A DNA stretch of 26,836 nt from Acidobacteriaceae bacterium (lineage in GTDB: Bacteria; Acidobacteriota; Terriglobia; Terriglobales; Acidobacteriaceae): the NCBI GenBank assembly GCA_003140785.1, contig PLKY01000278.1:1172-28007 (forward strand), given 5' to 3'. Made by a program: the position numbers and the translations under genes. Below are positions 21,820-26,836 of the stretch, piece by piece; within the stretch, counting starts at the first letter, position 1, and every line of letters begins with the position of its first letter. The notes under the pieces were generated by a model that saw only the letters and a program-made list of their open reading frames with translations, did not search any database and was not told the DNA's origin.

Positions 21820-24483
21820 ATGCGGTGGTGGGATCGATGCACGATGACCTTCCGGGCCTTGTTTGGACGTAGTGCTGCTGGGGCGCGGCTCGATGACGAG
21901 CTGGGTTTCCATCTCGACAAGCAGATTGCCGAGAACATTGCCGCGGGCATGAATGTGGAAGCGGCACGGTATGCGGCGGTTCGCAGTTTCGGTAACCCGG
22001 CCTTGTTGCGCGAGCAGACGCGCGCGTCGTGGAGCTGGGGCTGGCTCGAGTCTTTGCTGCATGATGTGCGCTATAGTGTACGGACGCTTTGGCGCGCACC
22101 GGGGTTTTCAGTCATGGCGATTGTGGTGATGGCACTCGGTATCGGCGCGAATGTGGCGCTGTTTACCGTGGTGCGGGGCGTTTTGCTCAAGCCGCTGGCG
22201 TTCAGGGAGCCAGGTCAGCTCTTTACTCTCTACGAGGCGGATTCGCATCACAAGGGCCACAACGGCAATCTTCCCGTTGCTTTCGGCAGCTTCACGGCGT
22301 GGCAATCGGCCACGCGCAGCACGGTGGAGATGGCCGCCGTATCCCCGTGGCAGGATTACAACGTGTCCGCGGAAGGCGGGAAACTGCCGGAGAAAGTCGA
22401 TGTGGCCTGGTGCTCATGGAATTTCTTTTCAGAGCTAGGCGTGACGCCTGCCCTGGGGCGCGACTTTACGGAGGCAGAGGATGGGCCGGGTGCTGCGGCG
22501 ACTGTAGTGCTGACGAATTCATTCTGGATGCGGCGCTACAGTGGCGATCCGGGAATCATCGGGAAGTCGATTTGGCTCGATGCCAAGCCGTACACGGTGA
22601 TCGGCGTCCTGCCGCCCTCTTTCGTCTTCTCGAGCGCGTTTGGGGGCAACACGCTGCAGATCTGGTTGCCGGTGAAGCACGAAGCGCCGCCCTCGCTCCT
22701 GACCACGTTTGAGCATCACGAATTCCTGGTGATCGCACGCTTGTCGCATGGCGTCACTTTGCCCATGCTCGTCGATCAACTCGCCGCGCTGCAAAAGCAG
22801 ATTCAAATCTCTCATGCAAAGCCGGCCGTTCACGATGGGGCAACGGGTCACAGCATGCTCGATGACTCCGTCGAAAACTATAAGACGCCGCTCTACGCGC
22901 TGCTTGCCGCGACCGGATGCGTGCTGCTTATTGCGTGCATGAATGTCGCGAGTTTGCTGGTTGCGCGCACAGCTGCGCGCGGCAAGGAACTAGCGATTCG
23001 CTCCGCGCTCGGCGGTGGAATGCTGCGGCTGATGCGCGAGCGGCTGATGGAAAGCCTGCTGCTTTCGGCCGGCGGCGGGGCATTGGGATTGATGCTCGCG
23101 TGGGGCGCATTGCAGTGGCTGGCCCGGGCGCGGGGCGACATGAATCGCGTGGAGGCGATCCACATTGATGGCGTGGTGGCGGCGTTCACACTGGGCGTGA
23201 TTGCATTCTCCGCGTTGTTCTCCGGGCTCGTTGCCGCGTTCAGTTCCGGCGGCAAGCGTCTACTCGCTACGCTGCAGGAATCGTCGCGGGTACATAGCGG
23301 TGGAACGGCGCGAGCAGGGCTGCGGCGGTTTCTGCTGGTGCTGCAAGTCGGACTGACGGTCGTGCTTCTGGTGGGAGCTGGCTTGCTGCTGAAAAGCTTT
23401 CAACGGCTGCGCAGCAGCGATGTTGGAGTGCCGGTGGACAATGTTCTGACGATGCATGTGAGCTTGCCGGAGGCGCGTTACAAAGAGCCGGTGCAGCAGG
23501 TTGCATTTCTTGAGCAGCTGATTGAGCGGGTGCGCGCGGTTCCTGGCGTGCAGGCCGCCGGGCTGGCCAGCGTGGCTCCCGGTGAAGGCTGGAATGGCGA
23601 TCACGCGATGACTGTGGTCGAGCATCCTCCGCTGCGGTCGAACGAGGTGCCCGATCTTCTGGTGCGCGGAGCGGAGCCGGGCTACTTTGCGGCGATTCAG
23701 CTTCCGCTGCTGCGTGGGCGTATCTTCACGCGGGACGAGCGGCTAGAGCGAGCGCATGTCGTCGTGATCAGTCAATCTGCCGCGCGCGTGCTCTTTCCAA
23801 ACGAGGACCCCATCGGCAAGCATCTTAGGACAACAACCGAAGATACGGTATTCGAGGTGGTTGGAGTCGTTGGCGACACGCTGTGGAATGTAAATGCACC
23901 GATGATGCCGACGCTCTATTGGCCGCTCTACGGCAACGGCTACAGCGTCGCAACAATCGTCGTCCGCGCGACGCACGATGTGGAGTCGCTGGCGCTGCCG
24001 GTACAGAAGGTCGTGAGTCAGCTTGATCCGGATCTGCCGGTCTCGGATGTAATGACACTCCGGGAAGCAATCGGCAAAACCACGGTGGATTCCGAGTTCG
24101 ATTCGTTGCTAGTACTGGCCTTTGCTGTAATCGCGCTGCTGCTTGCTGCGGCGGGGCTCTATGGTGTGCTGGCGTACCTGGTCACGCAACGTACGAATGA
24201 AATCGGTATTCGCATTGCGCTGGGCGCGCAGCGGGAGAGTGTGCTGCGGCTGATGCTCGCGGATGGTTTGCAACCGGCGCTGATTGGCTTGGTTGTCGGA
24301 CTGGTTGCGAGCGCGGTGGTGGTGCGTGAGATCCGGTCGATGTTGTATGACACCGAGCCGCTTGATCCGGGAGTCTTCGCAGCGGTGGCGGCGATGCTGT
24401 TGGCAGTGGCAGCGCTAGCCTGCATCGTTCCCGCCTGGCGGGCTTCGCGACTGAATCCGATGCAGGCGTTGAGAATGGAATAG
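21820..24483 (+). CDS. ADOP-type duplicated ABC permease (FtsX/MacB tandem)
   Basis: An 887-residue inner-membrane protein fusing two MacB_PCD-FtsX units. The cytoplasmic N-terminal region (about 1-75) has the ADOP pattern LDDELGFHLDKQIAENIAAGM and AVRSFGNPALLREQTR. The first helix follows at about 95-118 (GFSVMAIVVMALGIGANVALFTVV), then periplasmic domain 1, FtsX helices (SLLVARTAARGKELAIRSALGGG), a second periplasmic domain after VLLVGAGLLLKSFQRL, and the last FtsX block (TQRTNEIGIRIALGAQ) ending RLNPMQALRME. ATG at 21820 is chosen over 21784: GGAGGG stands nine bases upstream and MRWW is the usual ADOP start. No ATPase partner is nearby, as is usual for these orphan permeases. It is controlled with padR. 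The stop codon lies within a hairpin. Confidence 0.94.
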   Translation: MRWWDRCTMTFRALFGRSAAGARLDDELGFHLDKQIAENIAAGMNVEAARYAAVRSFGNPALLREQTRASWSWGWLESLLHDVRYSVRTLWRAPGFSVMAIVVMALGIGANVALFTVVRGVLLKPLAFREPGQLFTLYEADSHHKGHNGNLPVAFGSFTAWQSATRSTVEMAAVSPWQDYNVSAEGGKLPEKVDVAWCSWNFFSELGVTPALGRDFTEAEDGPGAAATVVLTNSFWMRRYSGDPGIIGKSIWLDAKPYTVIGVLPPSFVFSSAFGGNTLQIWLPVKHEAPPSLLTTFEHHEFLVIARLSHGVTLPMLVDQLAALQKQIQISHAKPAVHDGATGHSMLDDSVENYKTPLYALLAATGCVLLIACMNVASLLVARTAARGKELAIRSALGGGMLRLMRERLMESLLLSAGGGALGLMLAWGALQWLARARGDMNRVEAIHIDGVVAAFTLGVIAFSALFSGLVAAFSSGGKRLLATLQESSRVHSGGTARAGLRRFLLVLQVGLTVVLLVGAGLLLKSFQRLRSSDVGVPVDNVLTMHVSLPEARYKEPVQQVAFLEQLIERVRAVPGVQAAGLASVAPGEGWNGDHAMTVVEHPPLRSNEVPDLLVRGAEPGYFAAIQLPLLRGRIFTRDERLERAHVVVISQSAARVLFPNEDPIGKHLRTTTEDTVFEVVGVVGDTLWNVNAPMMPTLYWPLYGNGYSVATIVVRATHDVESLALPVQKVVSQLDPDLPVSDVMTLREAIGKTTVDSEFDSLLVLAFAVIALLLAAAGLYGVLAYLVTQRTNEIGIRIALGAQRESVLRLMLADGLQPALIGLVVGLVASAVVVREIRSMLYDTEPLDPGVFAAVAAMLLAVAALACIVPAWRASRLNPMQALRME

Positions 24484-24517
24484 GCGCGGAGAGTAGTTTC
24501 ACCCTCTCGCGCCTATT
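24479..24517. terminator. Hairpin spanning the ADOP stop codon, possible two-way terminator
   Basis: AATAGGCGCGGAGAG (24479-24493) pairs with CTCTCGCGCCTATT (24504-24517), 14 base pairs with one bulged G and a 10-base loop. The stem begins in the last codon of the permease gene and includes its TAG stop. It sits between convergent genes. It lacks a T-run on either side, so it is a weak intrinsic terminator at best, or an mRNA end-stabilising structure. Confidence 0.5.
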
Positions 24518-24558
24518 CTGTCGGATCGCGGATCCTCTTGCAAAAAACTGATGCGAAG

Positions 24559-26184
24559 TTATTGCGTGACGGGTTGCTCCGGTGGCGCCTTCGGTGCTTT
24601 CAGGTGAGGCGCGTTGGGAGATGCCGGTGCACCGGGAGGACTCGGTGGGACCGGCGTGAAGCCTGAGCCTTTCTTGATGCGCAGATCGCCGACGTCGGCA
24701 ATGAGATTGATCTTGGCCTGGCCGGAGCCGATGCGGCCGCTGACGCTCTTGCTTTCGTCGCCGTTGATGACCAGCGGGTAATCGGAGACGATGTCGCCGT
24801 TATGGGTGTGGCCTTCAATGTTGGCTGAGGCTTCGGGCGGAAGCGTCACTTCGACATCGCCTTTGCCGCTCTTGGCCTCGATGCTGTAGTTGCCTGCCGG
24901 CTCGACGGAGATCTGGCCGCGGCTATCGTCAACGTAGGAGTCGCCGTAGATCTGGCTCAGGTCGACGTCTTTGGCATGTGTGGTGACGCGGACTTCACCC
25001 CTGGCTTCGGTGACACGCAGATCGTCGGAATTGAGCGTCATGTCGCCGGGCAACGCGGCGAGCTGCAACTCAGTGACGGATGTGTGCAGATGCACCGGAC
25101 CACCGATGTTTTCCAGATGCACGTCGCCGAAGATTTCGCCGTTGAGAGTGACCTTGCCCTTGATTTCGGAGAAGGTGAGGTCATTGCAGTTGCCGTCAGC
25201 CGTTAGATCGCCGCCGATTTCGTGGGCGGAGAAATCTCCGCGGTCATTGGAGAAATGCACCTGCACGGAGCCCTGAATCGTGCTCAGATGCACGTCGCCG
25301 TGGCTGGAGGTGATGTTCGCACCTGCGCCAAGGCCGGCCGCTGTCACATCGCCATGGCCGGAGGTGACGGTCACTTGCGCGCCTTTGGGAACGGTGACTG
25401 AAAGATTGAGACGGCCGCTATTGTTGCTGTCGGATTTCACTAGAACAGTGTTGCCGCTGACCGTGATGTGGGCCTGTTCGGCGTCGAAGATGCGCTTGGC
25501 GTCGGTATCGGAGTTGGCAAAGGCAACTTCGTGCGCCTGCACCTCGACGGAGGAGTTGTCCCCTGCGGTGACGCTCACGTCGCCGCGGGGATTTTGGATC
25601 TGGACGAGAGCGTTGGCGGGGACCTGCACGTTAAGAAGCTGCTGATCCTGGTCGCGCTCGGGCAGGCCGAAGAGGTTGAAGAAATTGCTATCGTCGTGAT
25701 CGCCCCACTGGGCACGCATTGGGCCCCACCAGCCGTTCCATCCCGATGCCGCGCAGCCCAGCAGCGCAAGCAGAATGAGGATGCCGACAAATCCGCCGCC
25801 ACGGCGGACGGGGGTGGTGCGACGCAGGTCGAGCGCCCACTCGCCGAGAAGTGCGAGACCGGCGGCGATCAGGAGCAGCGGCCACCAGTGGCCGTACCAC
25901 GACCAGAAATTGGACGGCGCTATGCGACCGCTATAAATCAAGAGACCCACAATACCGATGCCGACGAGGATGATAGGGCCGACGACCGATGGGACGTGGG
26001 GGCCGTAGGCACTGCCATAACCGGCCTTCCACGCGTGGCGCTGGGCTTTCCAGGCTTCGCGCTGCGCGCGCCATGCGGCTCGCTGCTGTTCGCGATAGAC
26101 GCGCCATTGTGTGCGCGGGTCGTAAGGCGGAATTCCGCCGGGAGGTGTGCCACCGGGAGGAGTGAAGGGGGGCTGGCTGCTCAT
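24559..26184 (-). CDS. DUF4097-type putative adhesin with N-terminal membrane region
   Basis: A 541-residue membrane-anchored protein of unknown role. The order is a Pro/Gly-rich start (1-25) and then a basic-aromatic heptad repeat, RAAWRAQ-REAWKAQ-RHAWKAG (35-55), with tryptophans at 38, 45 and 52. Three membrane helices follow at about 66-87, 98-118 and 128-147. From about 165 to 500 there is a long right-handed-helix-like array of beta repeats (SGHGDVTAAGL, SSHGDVHLSTIQGSVQVHF, NDRGDFSAHEIGGDL, GDVHLENIGGPV). This is the DUF4097 pattern. The last 40 residues are Pro/Ala-rich. LiaF/DUF4097 families are linked to envelope-stress sensing; applying that here is inference. It overlaps the upstream gene by ATGA. 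Confidence 0.87.
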   Translation of the reverse strand: MSSQPPFTPPGGTPPGGIPPYDPRTQWRVYREQQRAAWRAQREAWKAQRHAWKAGYGSAYGPHVPSVVGPIILVGIGIVGLLIYSGRIAPSNFWSWYGHWWPLLLIAAGLALLGEWALDLRRTTPVRRGGGFVGILILLALLGCAASGWNGWWGPMRAQWGDHDDSNFFNLFGLPERDQDQQLLNVQVPANALVQIQNPRGDVSVTAGDNSSVEVQAHEVAFANSDTDAKRIFDAEQAHITVSGNTVLVKSDSNNSGRLNLSVTVPKGAQVTVTSGHGDVTAAGLGAGANITSSHGDVHLSTIQGSVQVHFSNDRGDFSAHEIGGDLTADGNCNDLTFSEIKGKVTLNGEIFGDVHLENIGGPVHLHTSVTELQLAALPGDMTLNSDDLRVTEARGEVRVTTHAKDVDLSQIYGDSYVDDSRGQISVEPAGNYSIEAKSGKGDVEVTLPPEASANIEGHTHNGDIVSDYPLVINGDESKSVSGRIGSGQAKINLIADVGDLRIKKGSGFTPVPPSPPGAPASPNAPHLKAPKAPPEQPVTQ

Positions 26185-26504
26185 GACTGTCCTCCCGAAC
26201 CTCTGCCAAAGTCTTGCGGCGGAGCGGGCACGATCGAGGTCCCGGTCGGTGCGGGCGGCTGGGCAGTGGGGGCAGGTGCAACTCCAGCCCCGTAGGGATA
26301 CGGGCTGCCGGGATACATCGGCTCATCGCCCGCGGCGGCTAAAGCGGCTCGCTGCGCCAGTTTCAGCACGCCAATTAGGATCAGGAAGAGTGGAAGAAAA
26401 ATGTTCCAACTGACAAGGTCCGCCTGGTGAAGCAGGGCGACGACTCCCAAGAGGAGCAGAATGGATGGGCCGGTGAGCCGGCGAATCAAAATGTAGCGGT
26501 TCAT
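26181..26504 (-). CDS. Small LiaI/LiaF-like (DUF5668-type) membrane protein
   Basis: A 107-residue protein with two closely spaced membrane helices (about 11-27, GPSILLLLGVVALLHQA, and 34-50, FLPLFLILIGVLKLA) joined by a short turn, the LiaI/LiaF transmembrane pattern. A 55-residue Pro/Gly/Ala-rich soluble tail follows and ends in SGGQS. Its ATG overlaps the TGA of the upstream gene and its own TGA overlaps the ATG of the DUF4097 gene, both as ATGA. The three are therefore translationally coupled and likely work together in the inner membrane. Precise role unknown. Confidence 0.8.
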   Translation of the reverse strand: MNRYILIRRLTGPSILLLLGVVALLHQADLVSWNIFLPLFLILIGVLKLAQRAALAAAGDEPMYPGSPYPYGAGVAPAPTAQPPAPTGTSIVPAPPQDFGRGSGGQS

Positions 26505-26836
26505 TGAGGGCCCCCTTTGGTGTCACTGATACGACGAACGATGAGCCACGCGCCGAGCGCGATGAAGATCAGCGGCCACAGGAAGTGGACAAAGCGTTCG
26601 GCTAGATAGCCCATCTGGTTGAGCAGAAGAATCAGCCCGAAACCAATGAGGATCAGCGCGCCGATGGGCTCCTTGCGGCGCCAGCCTATGGGTGGCACTG
26701 GCGGAACAGGAGGGATGGGCGGCGGAATGGGCGGCGCGCCTGGGTCCGTAAATCCAGGACCCCCAAATCCGGGGTTGGTGTACCCCGAGACCGGCGCATA
26801 GGGCGGCGCCTGATAGGCTCCGGCCGCTGGGGGTGT
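26501..26836 (-). CDS. LiaF-like membrane protein, N-terminus beyond window
   Basis: The frame stays open to the right edge, giving at least 111 residues; the start lies outside. The visible part is a Pro/Gly/Tyr-rich linker of about 55 residues (PPYAPVSGYTNPGFGG, PPIPPPIPPVPPVPP). After it come the juxtamembrane WRRKEP and two membrane helices (GALILIGFGLILLLNQ and FLWPLIFIALGAWLIV) of the DUF5668/LiaF type, ending RRISDTKGGPQ. A GTG at 26698 could look like a start but has the linker running through it. In Acidobacteria such C-termini often follow a B-box zinc-finger N-terminal domain; that part is not visible here. First known gene of the ATGA-coupled operon. Confidence 0.75.
   Translation of the reverse strand, partial: TPPAAGAYQAPPYAPVSGYTNPGFGGPGFTDPGAPPIPPPIPPVPPVPPIGWRRKEPIGALILIGFGLILLLNQMGYLAERFVHFLWPLIFIALGAWLIVRRISDTKGGPQ

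Overview
This GC-rich window most resembles the chromosome of an acidobacterium (Acidobacteriota, Terriglobia/Acidobacteriaceae type). That is inferred from gene content, not from a marker gene. The clues are a PadR regulator next to a very large duplicated ABC permease (the acidobacterial ADOP arrangement), a run of MacB-type permeases with no ATPase beside them, a TonB receptor with a carboxypeptidase-regulatory-like N-terminal domain, a DUF4097/LiaF-like membrane operon, and short intergenic hairpins of the GGGGCTAAAGCCC kind. Outer-membrane barrels and TonB receptors show a diderm envelope.

Layout. 1-5558 (minus): four tandem MacB/FtsX-type permeases in the order A-B-B-A; the last is cut by the left edge. 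Short inverted repeats and AGGGAAY heptamers fill two of the spacers. 5917-8242 (plus): a GMC flavoprotein dehydrogenase and its Tat-signal-bearing small subunit. 8337-14048 (minus): a tandemly duplicated pair (outer-membrane porin plus a single-domain phosphate-binding-protein-like periplasmic protein), followed downstream by a methyl-accepting chemotaxis receptor and a clear intrinsic terminator. 14409-14591: a 138-bp element with 19-bp terminal inverted repeats and internal hairpins, with more hairpins beside it. 14617-16932 (minus): a TonB-dependent receptor, divergent from a bacterioferritin-like diiron protein (17090-17569, plus). A two-way terminator separates that gene from the initiator tRNA-Met gene on the minus strand (17669-17745).

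17910-20593 (plus): a sodium:solute symporter and alanine racemase. The racemase converges on, and overlaps by four bases, a cytidylate-kinase-like gene (20590-21270, minus). 21418-24483 (plus): PadR regulator and the giant ADOP permease, with a palindrome between the -35 and -10 boxes and a probably leaderless start. 24559-26836 (minus): a three-gene translationally coupled operon of LiaF/DUF5668-like membrane proteins ending in a DUF4097 putative adhesin; its first gene is cut by the right edge.

The strongest candidate for an under-described system is the duplicated porin/short binding protein/chemoreceptor locus. It looks like a nutrient uptake or sensing module: a pore in the outer membrane, a soluble binder in the periplasm, and an inner-membrane chemoreceptor. 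Ligand and mechanism are not shown by the sequence. No CRISPR array, rRNA, phage or transposase gene was seen.
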